64,000 nt of DNA from Anastrepha obliqua (taxonomy: Eukaryota > Arthropoda > Insecta > Diptera > Tephritidae), in NCBI RefSeq assembly GCF_027943255.1, contig NC_072892.1:22405792-22469791 (forward strand), read 5' to 3'. The position numbers and the translations under genes were made by a program. The notes beneath the pieces were generated by a model, which was not told where the DNA came from, searched no databases, and saw only the letters and a list, made by a program, of their open reading frames with translations. Position 1 is the first letter of the stretch. Every line of letters begins with the position of its first letter. Positions 29,801 through 41,576 of this stretch are shown one piece after another.

Positions 29801-31344
29801 TCATGTTCATTTACCTCAGTGACGGCGGCCACATAAATACATGGTGCTTGATGTATCTGTTCGATAATCTGTATGTGCCGCTCGGCACGACGCAGGCAAC
29901 GCAAATAGAACAACAATCGATTATCGAACTCACTCATGCTGTTCTCAACGTGCACAATGCGATTTAAGCGCATGTGAATGTTCACGCTTAGCTCGTCCTT
30001 TGCTCTGGCAATGATGCGTCTGTATTCGCGAATTTTTTGATGGTTTCCAACCATTACCGCCAATTGCGATTGATGCGAGGCGCAAAGGTCCGGTAATATA
30101 GAGGCATCACGCAAATTGTTTGCTCGATTTTGATTTTGTTGGAACGCAGTGGATAGCTCTTTTTGATCCTGTCCCATGCGCTTGATCTTAAACCTGAACT
30201 CCTCCAGTTTGCAGAGCCGATCACCTAGACCCTTAATCTCTCTAATATCTTGCTGCCCTGCCTGTTTGAGGATATATTGAGCTTCACTCCTGAGCTGGGC
30301 GTAGACATCCTTATCGAAAGTTGCTAGACCTTGGATACATTCCTCACACATGGTCATAAGCCGATTTTGATTCTCTTTGGATGTAATCCACTGTAAGAGA
30401 TTCAGTTTGGGGCGCGTGCAACTGTTAGACGAACTTTCCTGATTAACGGTTGGTATCGAAGTGGTCGTCGCCGCCGTTGTCATTGGATCCTCAGCTGAAT
30501 CTGTACCCATTTTCAGTTTCTTGTTGGGCGATGTTGAATTTTTATCATCGGCGGTGTTATTATCCTCCCCATCTGGCTCAGCCGTCTCCTCAGGCTGTTC
30601 ACCGCTTACCGTTTGTTGAGCAGGAATACCACCTGCCACTAGCACCGATTCTTGTGTTGAATGAGACCGCGAAAATACATCGTCGGGCTCCAGAAATTCA
30701 TCGAATCCATGGAAATCTTCCTCAGCCAAAGACATTAAGCCAGGTAAAATGGGAATGCGTGCCAACATGGTCAAGTCATCATTGAAATTATGTAATAACT
30801 CCAGATAATTTTCGCGATTTTCTAGATGTCGTTCGAAGGCCGAACTAAAGTTTTTAAAGCGTTGCCTAAATTCCCCAATCAAATCCTCCATATTGGCTAC
30901 AACAGTCTGCCAACCTTGCTGTTGTAGATGCTGCTCGTGCACCAGTCGCTCAGAAAGGCGCTCCTCATCGCGGGCGTACTCGAACATCTTCAGTGCCAAT
31001 TGAGCACGTTTCTCCACCGAAGAATATATTGGTGGCATTTGCTTGCATCGCTCCACCTGTTCACTCAAATCTCGATCGGGTTCATTTGGCTGCAACGGCG
31101 GTGGCGCACGTGGCTCCCCAGTCATAAACATATAGATGGGATTCGTATCGGTGCCAGCCGAATAGTAAGACACCTGTGTAGATGGGGCCAGCATCTCACC
31201 GCCGCTCACCAATAGCACAATATTTGCAGCCGGTATGCCATGAAGGCGCTCGATGGTCTCCTTAAGGTTTTCGACAGAAGACAGTGCCACTGTCATGTCA
31301 AAGGACATCATACGTCCAATGTCGACATTGAACACATACAACAT
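26850..31344 (-). CDS. Atg17: Atg17/FIP200 (RB1CC1) autophagy scaffold, 5 coding exons, 1382 aa
   Basis: Exons joined: 31344-29815, 29753-28135, 28069-27799, 27650-27545, 27472-26850. All junctions are GT-AG and the sum is 1383 codons with consistent phases. The N-terminus MLYVFNVDIGRMMSFD with YSAGTDTNPIYMF is the ubiquitin-like domain of FIP200. Residues about 100-510 are the Atg17-like helical region. Exon 2 starts VVRRKIFSGEFRLWASKLAE and contains long coiled coils (about 730-1045). Exons 3-4 encode the Claw domain (KGDIVFVVWSVRHNQYMVVQ; REYCQAKK then DENRYRVSKGTRFYRIKL). A Ser/Thr- and Asp-rich tail of about 200 residues follows. It scaffolds the Atg1/ULK complex at autophagosome initiation (family knowledge). 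The start is the Met after TTTCAG, because the seven upstream in-frame residues lie in a probable 5'UTR intron. Confidence 0.95.
27473..27544 (-). other. 72-nt in-frame, stop-free last intron of Atg17
   Basis: Donor T|GTAGGT, branch-like TGCTAAC, a run of 13 T and an ATTCAG acceptor support a real intron. Its length is a multiple of three and it has no stop in frame, so retention would add 24 residues ending LALLTFIFFFFYSASF. Splicing is the default reading; retention is a possibility only. Confidence 0.7.
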
Positions 31345-31365
31345 CCTGAAATTGTGGTTAACCAC

Positions 31366-32370
31366 CGGTAGTGTGCGATGTGTGTGTGATGACCCACGCT
31401 ATTGGCAGTGCTTCAAAGAGTATAGATATTGGTTGATATTTTTCTTCCCTTATAGCGCCGAAGTGCGGTTGAAACGAAAGCGTATGGCTTAGCGGGGTAA
31501 AAGAGAGAGCGTAAACAAAGGAGGATACAGAGGCTTTAAGAGTGATTGCTGTGCGCTTTGCTGGTGGTTGTGGCGATCGGCATAGGAATCGAGTTATTGC
31601 ACACAATCACAAAAATGCTATTGATAGTGAACCATCTGCATGAAGAAAGAATAAGAAAAATAATAAATAGTAAATATTGTAGTAAATGGTAAATGAGATA
31701 AGATATTTATGTATGTAAAAAATGTTGTTTGTTTTATGTACCTGTGCAACAAGGAGTGGTAGTACATACAAAATGAGAGCAGTGAAAAGAACAAGTACAC
31801 AGGGTGGGCCAAAACAAGTGTTTTTAGATTAAACAAAATGAGCAAACAAACTCAATTTCTTTTGACTTGATTAGAAGTAACAAATATGCCCAATATTTAT
31901 GCAAAACTCTATGCCATCAATGTGGCTGCCTCGGATGGCTTTGTAGCAACGCATCATGTCGCTTTTCCCAAGATTTTGTGGATGTGAAGTTATTTTATCT
32001 GCTTTAAAGAGCAACATAGTTTCTGAATCAACTGGAAATATTGACGACACCTCACAAAAAATTAACTAATAGGGGCTGATGTTACGATTACCGAACTTAG
32101 TGCGCAAAAGTTTGATTGCTTAACCCCTTGAGTATGGATTTATTTGATAAAATATTTTTTGGTTGCTTGAAGTAGTATGTAAAAGCAGTTCATTTTTGTT
32201 AAGAATTCATTCATTTCTAAATTTGAAAGAATTCTAGGACAAACAAGTGAATAACATGTCTCAGACGTCAAATGTACCCAAGGGGTAATAGCCTATGTAA
32301 CGAAGCACGCCATCCGGCCGAAACCAAAGATCTTCAAGTTCATATCTCAAATTTAAGCGTACAAAAACTC
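31366..32370. other. Atg17 upstream region
   Basis: No coding sequence is supported. The 5' leader of Atg17 should lie here upstream of the acceptor at 31346. No promoter motif can be fixed. Confidence 0.45.
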
Positions 32371-32379
32371 GGTTATCAT

Positions 32380-33345
32380 GGCTCTTCAACGAAATGGCGT
32401 TTGGTTCCATCGCTTCAAAGACGGTGATTTTAATGTTGACGACCGTCCGAGTGAAGGAAGGACAAAAACCTTCGAAGACGCTGATTTGGAGGCATTGCTC
32501 AATGCGGATCCGTGTCAAACGCAAAAAGAGCTTGCTTCAGTATTACGAGTTACCCGCCAATCCATTTCCAAGCGATTGCATGCTTTGGGAATGATTCAGA
32601 AATAGGGGACTTGGGTTCCTTATTAGTTAAAACCAGGGGATGTTGAACATCGTTTTGTCGCCTGTAAACAACTGCTACAGCGGCAAAAAAGGAAGGGTTT
32701 TCTTCATCGCATCGTGACGGGTGATGAAAAATGGATTCATTACAGCAAACCAAAGAAGAGTAAGTTATAGGGACTGTCCGGTAATGATTCTACGTCGTCG
32801 CCTCGGCCGAATATTCACGCTGCGAAGGTTATGCTATGTATTTGGTGGGACCAAGTTGGTGTTATTTATTGTGAACCTTTAAAACCAAGCGAAACCATCA
32901 CTGGGGATCGGTATCGACTTCAATTGATGTGATTGAGCCGAGCACTGCGCGAGAAGCGGCCGCAATACGCGGAGAGGCATGAAAAAGTGATCCTACAGCA
33001 TGACAACGCACGGCCTCCTGTTCCTAAACCCGTTAAAACCTACCTGGAAACTGAAATGGGAATTCCTACCCCACTCGTCATATTCTCCAGATATTGCGCC
33101 GTCCGCTTATCACTTGTTCCGATCGATAGCACATAGTCTAGCTGACCAGCAGTTCCATTCATACGAAGACATCAAAAAATGGCTTGATCCGTGGATAGCC
33201 TCAAAAGATGAACAGTTTTACCGTGACGGTATACGAGATCTACCAGAAAGATGGGAAAAAGTAGTAGCCAGCGCACTTTCAATGATTCATTGGAAACCAT
33301 TTTCAATACCAAGCTTCATTTCAGTTCATTTCATTTAATTTCGTT
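32380..33345 (+). pseudogene. mariner transposase, decayed, third Asp lost
   Basis: Similar to the better copy at 56.1-57.1 kb. It includes WFHRFKDGDFNVDDRPSEGR, DPCQTQKELASVLRV, HRIVTGDEKWIHY (first Asp), VILQHDNARPPV (second Asp) and SYSPDIAPSAYHLFRS, where the catalytic Asp of APSDY has become Ala. Stops occur at about 32605, 32630, 32770 and 32930, and there is a frameshift near 33045. The first about 50 residues are missing, and no TIRs were recognised. Confidence 0.88.
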
Positions 33346-34040
33346 CTCGTGGTAATGTGCGCAAGGACGGACAGATAGACACAATAAAATGGACTTCTCT
33401 CAAAATTATAATACCCTTGGACCCTAGTGCGCGCGTGCATAAAAACAAGAACAAATTATTCTAAAATTGCTTTTATTAATTGCTTATATGTATATATTTG
33501 TAGCGACTTTATAATATCTAGCAAGAAACAAAGACACCTGGAGAAATATCGTAGAGAAGGGGAGAAGAGAAGAAAAAATATTTTTCTCTTATTTAATGCT
33601 TCGTATTGGCAACGGTCATCGAACCAATGGCCAATCGAATGGCAGTCACGCACAAATTCACTCGCCTTGGGGAACAGTTTTTTATTTCATAGAATATTTT
33701 CAGTCAATTGCGTACAGTATGTAATTTAGTCAACCACAAACACATAGATAACACAGTCAACGGAACAATAATACATAACAATAACAATAATAATGACAAT
33801 GATGGAACAACACAATTATTCCAACAAATTGCATGTGTACGAGAGTGTGCGGCAATCACACAAAAAAGCAAAACGAAAAAAACCGAAAACTAGTCTATGA
33901 ATTGTTTAAATATCAAAAACAAATAAGTAGCAAAGCACGCGAAAAAAAAGTGCAATAAGAGAAAAAAAACATAGGCAAACAACATAAACGCATGGAATGA
34001 TAAGGAGAATAGTCAGCGGATGACATATGTACATACATAT
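33346..34040. other. gene-free stretch
   Basis: AT-rich, with ATAACAATAATAATGA-type simple sequence around 33775-33810. No gene supported. Confidence 0.5.
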
Positions 34041-34391
34041 TACACCTGTGCTCACATAATTAAGTCACTTTATCTGTTTTACAACATTTGCATTGTTTTT
34101 CATGGTAATTTTTTTCGTACATTTTTTTTATAAAATTATAGTTCATTTCTGAATAAAAACCTTCAAAATCAAAATTCCAAATCACAACAAAATAACAAAA
34201 ATAAAAAAATTGTTAACTTTTGAATCAAAATCTTTAGAAACCTTCTGTGTATCCAGAATAGCCTATTCAGTTTTAGTATAATTAATGTAAGTTTGAAGTC
34301 GCTCAAAAATTGAACTAATTTTTGAAAATTTGTTTTGCAAGATGTTGAGCATTTGCGTTCACATAAAAGACTTCCGAACATGTGCTTTATA

Positions 34392-35308
34392 AAGGGGTTT
34401 CCAATAACAGGTGTTATTTTCATTTTAGGTCACTTTTGAAGCTGTCATTTTTTGATATCTGACAAGTAGAAACTTCGCCATTAATAACAGTGGAACGATA
34501 CACGTTTAAACAACGCATTGAAATTATTAAAATTCACTATAAAAATGGTGAAAATTTGGCAGAGAGGGTTTGTAAAACTCGAACATTTTTGAGTCATCGT
34601 GAAGGATATTGTCGGACCGCAATACAGAAATCGGTGAAAAAATTCGAGCTGTTGGGACAAGTTAGGGATGTGAAGAATAGAACCCGTGCACGTCGCTCAA
34701 GAACAGCCGAAAATATTGCTGTTGTAGCCGAAAGTGTTGAAGAAAACCCAGGTCTGTCCATTCCTCGTCGTTCTTTAGAATTAGGCATTCCACAAATCCG
34801 TATTTTGCATAAAGATTTGGGTCTTAAGGCTTATAAAGTCCAGTTAACACAAGAACTCAAGCCGGCCGGTCATCAACAACGTCGTGTCTTTGCTGATTGG
34901 ATCGTTGAAATGCATAAAAATGATCCGAAATTCCATCGAAAAATCATCTTGAGTGATGAGGTCCATTTCCACCTCGGTGGCTTCGTCAACAAGCAAAATT
35001 GTCGGATCTGGGACTCAGAAAATCGTAGAGTTATTGTTAAAAGCCTCTCTATCCTCAACGTGTGATTGTTTGGTGCGGTTTATGGTCCGACGGAGTCATT
35101 GGACCTTACTTTTTCGAAAATGAGGGTGGAGCAACAGTTACGGTGAATGGATTACGCTATCGAGAGATGATTAACGATTTGCTATGGCCGGAATTGGATG
35201 GCATTGATCTGGACAACGTTTATTTTCAACAAGACGGCGCTACCTGCCACACAAGCAACGAAACCATTGATCTTTTATGGGAATAACAACTTTTATTGGA
35301 AAACCCTT
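34392..35308 (+). mobile_element. DD41D (rosa-like) mariner with internal 3' deletion
   Basis: Inverted ends AAGGGGTTTCCAATAACAGG (34392) and the inverse of AAGGGTTTTCCAATAAAAG (ending 35308), with TA on both sides (34390-34391 and 35309-35310). 917 bp. The transposase stops 13 residues after the second Asp and runs straight into the right TIR, so the C-terminal third is deleted. Confidence 0.87.
34490..35286 (+). pseudogene. rosa-like mariner transposase, deleted
   Basis: MERYTFKQRIEIIKIHYKNG starts the frame. A DNA-binding region (REGYCRTAIQKSVKKFE; LHKDLGLKAYKVQLTQEL) has a few residues missing after LELGIPQ compared with the copy at 13.5-14.3 kb. IILSDEVHFHLGG carries the first Asp. A frameshift near 35050 leads to VIVWCGLWSDGVIGPYFFEN and YFQQDGATCHTS (second Asp). 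The third Asp is absent. Confidence 0.87.
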
Positions 35309-35310
35309 TA

Positions 35311-36424
35311 TGAGGGTTGCCTTTTATATCTTGACCATTTGCAACACTACGTGTGATGAGCCGTAATTCGTTATTTTTTATCGAAAAGTCTGGTATTTTC
35401 TAGCATAAATGTACATATAACGTTTTCACTTACGACTTTTATTTGTTCTTATTTCAGTGAACCGAAAAATGTATTTCGGCAAAACAGATGGAAATAACTC
35501 GAAAATTAAAATTTTTGTGCAATGATTTATGACGATTTTTAACGTGGATTATCGAGACAGAAGAGCATTGGTTCAACTTACTTCGGCTTTTGGCCTTAGC
35601 CACTGTGAAACGCTGGTCCAAAGAGTTCCAACGTGACCGGCGATTCTTGCAGGATGAATTTCGTGAAATCCGGCCAAAAACGGTACTGTACGCCAGTTGA
35701 CAACGCAAGATTGTTATCGACATATCGCGAGATAGATGCATCCTTGGGCATATTACATGAAAATTTGTTCTCGTTGAATACCTCATAAATTGAAAATTGC
35801 ACAAAAAAAAAAAGGATTCGTGGCGATTGGTGTAAAGAAATGTTGAAGAAATTCAGTCGCAGTGTTGCAATGCACGTCTGTCGCAGTATGCATGTGCCAA
35901 GATGAGCTTAATCCAACAAAAGTTGTTCGCGACGAGCCTCAAAGTAAATGGTTGCCTGTTTTTTCGGAAAATCTGCTCATATCACAATTGTACTACTAGA
36001 GAAACTTAAAACAGTTAATCGTGCGCGGTGCACAACTAGAAGTTTTCGGATAATTAAGCAAAACCAACCGCCGAAAACGAATCATACTTCACCAAGGCAA
36101 TGCGAGCTCTCACGCAGCGGCGCATACAAGAATGTTTTTGAACACTCAAAAGGTCGAACTACAGTCTTGATTTGGCAACTAGTAATTTCTTTTTGTTCCC
36201 GAACATCAAAAATAAAATGCGATGATGAAGCTTTTAAACAGCTCGTTTTGGAGGTATCCACTTCTGAGTGGCAAAAGTGCTTCGAAAGTTGGTTCAAACG
36301 AATGCAGAAGTGTATTGACTTTCAAGAATATTTTGAAAAACAATAATGCAATTTTCATTAAATTTCCTGCTCTCATTTTACTGTTTTAATTATTTGGCAC
36401 AAGATATAAAAGGCAGCCTTCTCG
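35311..36424 (+). mobile_element. degenerate mariner abutting the DD41D copy
   Basis: The ends are GGTTGCCTTTTATATCTTG (about 35316) and the inverse of GGCTGCCTTTTATATCTTG (about 36416). Flanking TAs are at 35309-35310 (shared with the preceding element) and 36425-36426. The plus-strand protein traces include TVKRWSKEFQRDRRFLQDEF near 35610, ILHQGNASSHAAAH near 36090 and a clear mariner C-terminus, VLEVSTSEWQKCFESWFKRM then FQEYFEKQ, at 36245-36345. It is heavily mutated. Confidence 0.82.
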
Positions 36425-36702
36425 TATGGAAGGACATCCTCGACATCGTTTGCAAAAAAATCATCAAAAATCAATAACACTCCATAGCCAGAATTTTTTA
36501 AAGATTCCTCCCCAAAGTGGAAATTTTTGATAATTTTTTTTCTTTTGTTAAGTTTTGGGCAAAGCTTGAAAGCTTAATTCTTAAGATTTTTATTATGTAA
36601 AGAACCATATTTTTATAAAAAATTTATAAAAAATTATAGCTTCAAAAATACTGCGAACATTGTAAAAAGATAAATTGGCTTAATTGTGTGAGCACAAGTG
36701 TA

Positions 36703-38178
36703 TGCACAATATACATACCTCACCTTTTGATGCAACAACAATTATTGTACTATTATGTGGAAAACATTAGCTAAAAACGGGTTTAACGCGAGCGAAGTAA
36801 ATTTAAAAAATAACTATGAATATACCTATGAGGCACGAGCGTGATGTACATACATACATACGTGCATACATACATATGTACATATCTAAAACATATTGCA
36901 GAAATGGGGAAATATGCATATGGAATAAAGGAGTTTCAAAAGGGACACAACACGTTTTTAATACTAATAAATTCTTTAATTTTCATGTATTACGAGTATC
37001 TGGCAAGGTCAGAATGCCATTCAAGGCACATTTTTATAATAATGAATGAGAAGTTCACAAAACACCATTTGGAAATTTGGAAAAATTGTTACCTAATAAT
37101 TAGGATCTCGTCTCGACACTAAATTTTTGATTACTTTCGATGGTCAATTTCAATAAATTTGCCACTCGACACAGCAAATTGAATGAAGTTGGCAATTCAT
37201 GTCATGATTTACATATTTTAAGTCATATATTGCCAACATCTGTGAAGCAATGAACTGTCATTTTGCATGTTATTTTTCTGTGACGCTTGCTAATTTCAAT
37301 TTTCCAGACTGTGCATTTCACTTCTTTGCACAAAAGGATTCACCGCGAATCTCAGCGTCCTTCTTTCCTCTTCATTGTATAAATCAAACAAGGCTTTCAA
37401 ACAATCAAAAGCGTGCGCACAACGTACTGGCTTACTTGACGACACCTTCAAAATGACGAGATGGCAATGCCCACACTTTAAATATTGCCATTGCTTTCAA
37501 TCCAATTTGGCAGTTGTTATAAAATGAACAATTGAGTGCCGAGATGTTGTGTAATTACGGGTCAGTGGACGTGGCAGCGCACTTACTCAGTTCACTGGCC
37601 GTCCACACTAATTGGAAATCTCTTAATTCGCATTATAACGAATTTTGCGTAAAGATCTTGACCTAGACCCTCAGTTGAAGAAATGGAGTCTCCTAATCAT
37701 ACGAAAATACTTAGAGGAAAGTGAAATTGTCAACGTTGCGGCGGCCGATATGTGTGCAAGAGTGATGGCCATTGCAAGGTCAATTTCCATTATTGCTAGT
37801 GAGAGAACAGTACTCACTTTGTTCAAAGCATAGAACAACAATTCAAACCGTCGAAAGACCCAAGTATGTGTGTATTCATATGTGTAGTATTATGTAATAT
37901 TATTTAGTACCTATATAAAAGCAAAGCATACCGTGCGAAATGTAGCAAAATTATTTTGAATAATTTTTTCCTTCACAGCGTCTACGTGCGCCGTATGAAA
38001 TATAACGGAACAATAATCACTTCCATATACCGATTAACAGTATATACTACAAAATGTTTATTTCTAGCAATGAATTATTTTTGTACCTAAACTTTATTGA
38101 TTCACTGTATAGTGCATACTTAGTGCGAGAAACTAAAAATAATTCTAGTTTATATATAGCATAAAAATAAACCAATGT
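36703..38178. other. gene-free stretch
   Basis: TACA-type microsatellites near 36845-36890. No gene or repeat boundary recognised up to the MITE. Confidence 0.5.
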
Positions 38179-38186
38179 GTGTGTAC

Positions 38187-38640
38187 TAGGGCGGGTCGAT
38201 TTAAAAATCGCTCATTGCTCTGTGAAAATCGTATTCTAGGGATCAAAATAAGAAACTTTGCCGAAGGAACCATACCTCTAAAACGAATTCTGATGTCCCC
38301 CAATTTAAAAATATCACCATTTTTGGCCTTTACATGAAAAAATCAGCTAAATGGCTATGTTTTTCTTTATTTTTATTTATTTATAATAATATTTATTATT
38401 TATTTGTAATAATATCTATTTTTTCTCTTAAGAAATTTATTTAGACAGAAAATATGTAAATGAAAAAATTAATTTGAGTTATAGAAAAGAAACTAAAAAG
38501 TTCGACCCAAATTGGGGGGTATCAGAATTCGTTTTAGAGGTATGGTTCCTTCGGCAAAGTTTCTTATTTTGATCCCTAGAATATGATTTTCACAGAGCAA
38601 TGGGCGATTTTTTTGCCTCCCTACAAATCGACCTGGCCTA
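38187..38640. mobile_element. hAT-like MITE with 8-bp TSD
   Basis: 454 bp, bounded by GTGTGTAC at 38179-38186 and 38641-38648. Its arms of about 115 bp are inverted: GGTCGATTT, CATTGCTCTGTGAAAATC, ATTCTAGGGATCAAAATAAG, AAACTTTGCCGAAGGAACCA, and TACCTCTAAAACGAATTC occur on one strand at the left and on the other at the right. The ends are TAGGGC/TAGGCC. The 8-bp duplication and TAGG end fit hAT. There is no coding capacity. Confidence 0.88.
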
Positions 38641-38912
38641 GTGTGTACATATGTGAGTATGTATGTAAATAAAATGAAAAAATTAAACAATGAAATGGAA
38701 TTGAACTGTCTGATGGGTATGAAAAACAAAATCATATTTAAGAGTGGGCTCAAATTCACTTGCTATTGTAATTTAGAAATGCATACAGTGGGTCACATCA
38801 GTATTTTGCATGCGAAGATGAAAAATATTAAACGTTTTGTATATTTTTATGATTCACTTATAAATTAATTACTACTACTACACATGTTATTAAAATTAAA
38901 GTTTACTACTAA

Positions 38913-39600
38913 AGGGTTATCCGATTGGAGGTACTTTTTCCAATAGGATTGTTTTGACAGAACACGCGTGACTACTGTCAAACTAAATGCATAATTTTTT
39001 TCAGTATTCATTGTCATTTCATCATGGAAAGACTTATATCTCAACAAAGTTTACAAATCGCATAATTGTATTACGAAAATCGACGCTCTGTGAAAAGTGT
39101 TCATCGCGCGCTCAGACCAACTTATGGTGTGCAACGATTAGGCCCATTTGAGGCTTAATGACTACGTCAACAAGCAAAATTGCCGTATTTGAGCTAAAGA
39201 CTAACCCGGAGCTATTCAAGAGACGAGGCTGGCGCCAATGTAACAGTGAATGGCGATCGCTATCGCGCCATGATAAACTTTGACGACTTTTTGAAGCGGG
39301 AAATTGAAGCCCGTGATCTCCACAACATTTAGTTCCAACAAAACGGCGGACGCCGCTACTTGTCATATAGCCCGTGAAACAATGGATTTACTGCGCCGTG
39401 GTTTCGGTGAGCAATTTATCTCTCGTCTCAGTCGAGTGGATTGGCCACCAAGAGAGTGTAAAATCACACCTTTGGACTTGGGTTGTGTAAAGTCTATATG
39501 CTTTGTGAAAAAACCAAGTTCGATTGAGGCATCGGAAGCCAACGCTACTTAAGTTATACACGAAATACTGATCGAAGTCCTCCAGCGAGTCATTCAAAAT
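38913..39600 (+). pseudogene. old DD41D (rosa-like) mariner remnant
   Basis: The left end AAAGGGTTATCCGATTGGAG resembles rosa-type TIRs. Protein traces: LYYENRRSVKSVHRALRPTYG (near 39070), YVNKQNCRIW (39160), VTVNGDRYRAMI (39240), FQQNG (second Asp now Asn, 39330), and CHIARETMDLLRRGFGEQFI with WPPRECKITPLD near 39460. There are several frame changes and a large gap where the catalytic core should be. The right TIR was not found. Confidence 0.78.
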
Positions 39601-39680
39601 TGGTGTTTACGGATGGCGATCTACGAATTGCGGTGCAGTTGCGGCCAACATTTCAAAGTAATAATATAAGTATATACCTA

Positions 39681-39985
39681 TATAACTGGCGCGTATACCC
39701 TTTTTGTGTGTTTAGCCGAGTTCCTCCTTCTATTTGTGGCGTGCATCTTGATGTTATTCCACAAATGGAGGGACTACAGTTTCAAGTCGACTCCGAACGG
39801 TAGATATTTTTTTAAGAGGAGCTTTTCCATGGCAGAAATACACTCGGAAGTTTGCCATTACCTGCCGAGGGCCGACCACTATTCGAAAAAACCTTATTTC
39901 ATTTTGGTGTTTCACCGAGACTCGAAACTACGTTCTCTCTGAATTCCGAATGGTAGTCACGCACCAACCCATTCGGCTACGATGA
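39681..39985 (-). repeat. tRNA-derived SINE, full length
   Basis: Minus-strand copy. The head (GTAGCCGAATGGGTTGGTGC) is at 39980-39960, the B-box-like TTTCGAGTCTCGG near 39915, and the body ends GCGCCAGTTATATAGG at 39681. All body blocks are present with scattered substitutions. A TSD was not clear. Confidence 0.85.
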
Positions 39986-40209
39986 CCCCCAGTGATTATC
40001 TTTAAAAAATAAATGTCAAGAATGTTTCTAGACAAAAATAATAAAGATTGCCAAATCGATTTGAATTTTCGTTCTTTTATTTCAATTCCTCTAAATTAAT
40101 CACCCTTTATAAGTTATATTAATAATACTACACACCAGTAATTCCCAGTTTAGCTAAAAATAAATAAACAAAAGCAACTTGGTCAAGTAACGGTTTCAAA
40201 AACAACAAT

Positions 40210-40431
40210 CAAAATACTTTTGTGAGCACAGAATCTCCTTACCACGCACGTTTTTTGTTATAATTTCTTAACGGCACAATTTTCGAGCTTGATAATTCCC
40301 CAGTTTCTTGAGGAGATGTGCAACAATTAAAATACGCATTAAAAATAAATAAATTCGTTTATTTAATACATAGGAAATTTAAAATTTGTGCATGCAAGGG
40401 GTTATGCAAAATACTTTTGTGAGCCACTGTA
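40210..40431 (-). mobile_element. solo end of an IR/DR-type Tc1-like element
   Basis: CAAAATACTTTTGTGAGC occurs at 40210-40227 and again at 40407-40424, 197 bp apart in the same orientation. The outer copy is followed by CACTG and TA (40430-40431). Direct repeats about 200 bp apart inside a terminal repeat are the IR/DR arrangement known from Tc1-like transposons. No transposase and no opposite end are seen. Confidence 0.55.
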
Positions 40432-41168
40432 TGTATTTACATACACGCTTATGCACTTTCGTGCATACATACATATGTACACATGTATGTAAATCATAGC
40501 GAAATCATTGAAATGAATGAGCTTATTTATTGCCGCGACGTTGTTAGACTTTGGCAGCCGCTGAGGCGCTTTGCTTACACGTGTTCGACGCAAAAACCAG
40601 CCAACAACAACAAAACATAGCAAATGTAAATATGTAAACAAGTAGAAAGGCAAAAGTAAAAGGCAATTCTTTATAGAAATATAAATCTATTCATGGTGAA
40701 GTTGGTGTGTGCGCGGGAAGCACACGGGAATGTGAAAATATAATATAAAAGTATATGTATGTATGTGTATATTATTTTCTTATAGCCACACTCGATTATG
40801 CTTGTCAGTATGTTTGCGCCATATTTTTGTTTTGTCTTGAATGAAAGATTACGTTCTACAACAGAGGTACATAGAGGCATATAGTGTTGTCCAAAACAAA
40901 AGCAATAACAAATTCGCACAATTTTAATAGACGTTTTGACAAGCAAAAAAGTTCAACTAAACAAAATTCCATAACCAAATGTATTTATGCTAATAGGCCA
41001 CCACATAAAATATTACACTTCCGATGTCCTCGTCAACGCGACTTCAAAGTCATTTCATTCAACTAAAATTGAATGAGCTATAAAACTGCATAGCCTAAAG
41101 TTGTCTACAAATTCTAATTAAAAAATTTTAAATTTTGAGGATAATTTTTTTAAATTTAAGTTCTTGCG
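40432..41168. other. gene-free stretch
   Basis: Microsatellite TACA near 40465-40490. No gene supported. Confidence 0.45.
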
Positions 41169-41420
41169 TCTGCCGTAGCCGATTGGGTTGGTGCGTGTCG
41201 ATTTTTCGACAATAAAGCGATCGCCCCTAGGTAGGTACTTGCAAACCTCGACGAGTGCATTTCTATCATGAAAAAGCTCCTCATAAAAAACTATCTGCCA
41301 TTCAGAGCCGGCATAAAATGGTAGGTCGCTCCATTTGTGGAATAACATCAAAGCGCGCAGCACCAATAGGAGGAAAAGCTCGAGCAAACACCCAATAAAG
41401 GATGTCAGCACCAATTATGT
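41169..41420 (+). repeat. tRNA-derived SINE, internally deleted
   Basis: Head TGCCGTAGCCGATTGGGTTG is present, but the B-box part is missing. The body (GCGATCGCCCC, TCATGAAAAAGCTCCTCATA, CTCCATTTGTGGAATAACAT, CACCAATTATGTACG) is otherwise complete but more divergent than at 2.2 and 18.2 kb. Confidence 0.82.
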
Positions 41421-41544
41421 ACGTATACATTTTTTCCAAATGTTGTATTTGATTTACAAAGCCTTGGTTATACAATGAACTACATTTTTATAAAAAAAAA
41501 AAAATCGAAAAAAAATTAGCCCGCAAAATATTGGTAAAAAGATG

Positions 41545-41576
41545 AAGTGACTCAAAATATGGGACCACAAGTGTAT
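41545..41576 (-). mobile_element. solitary TIR related to the 34.0-36.7 kb element
   Basis: The inverse strand reads CACTTGTGGTCCCATATT then GAGTCACTTCATCTTTTTAC, matching the CACYTGTGCTCACAYAATTAAG...CACTTTATCT end of the 34043-36700 element at most positions. No partner end was found nearby. Confidence 0.45.

Larger units (their letters stand above)
34043..36700. mobile_element. outer TIR element hosting two mariner-family insertions
   Basis: The left end, CACCTGTGCTCACATAATTAAG (34043-34064, continuing CACTTTATCT), and the right end (inverse reads CACTTGTGCTCACACAATTAAG, ending at 36700) are flanked by TA at 34041-34042 and 36701-36702. Subtracting two internal TA-flanked elements leaves about 620 bp with no recognisable transposase, so it is a non-autonomous Tc1/mariner-type element. 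A related single end lies at about 41545-41576. Confidence 0.72.
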
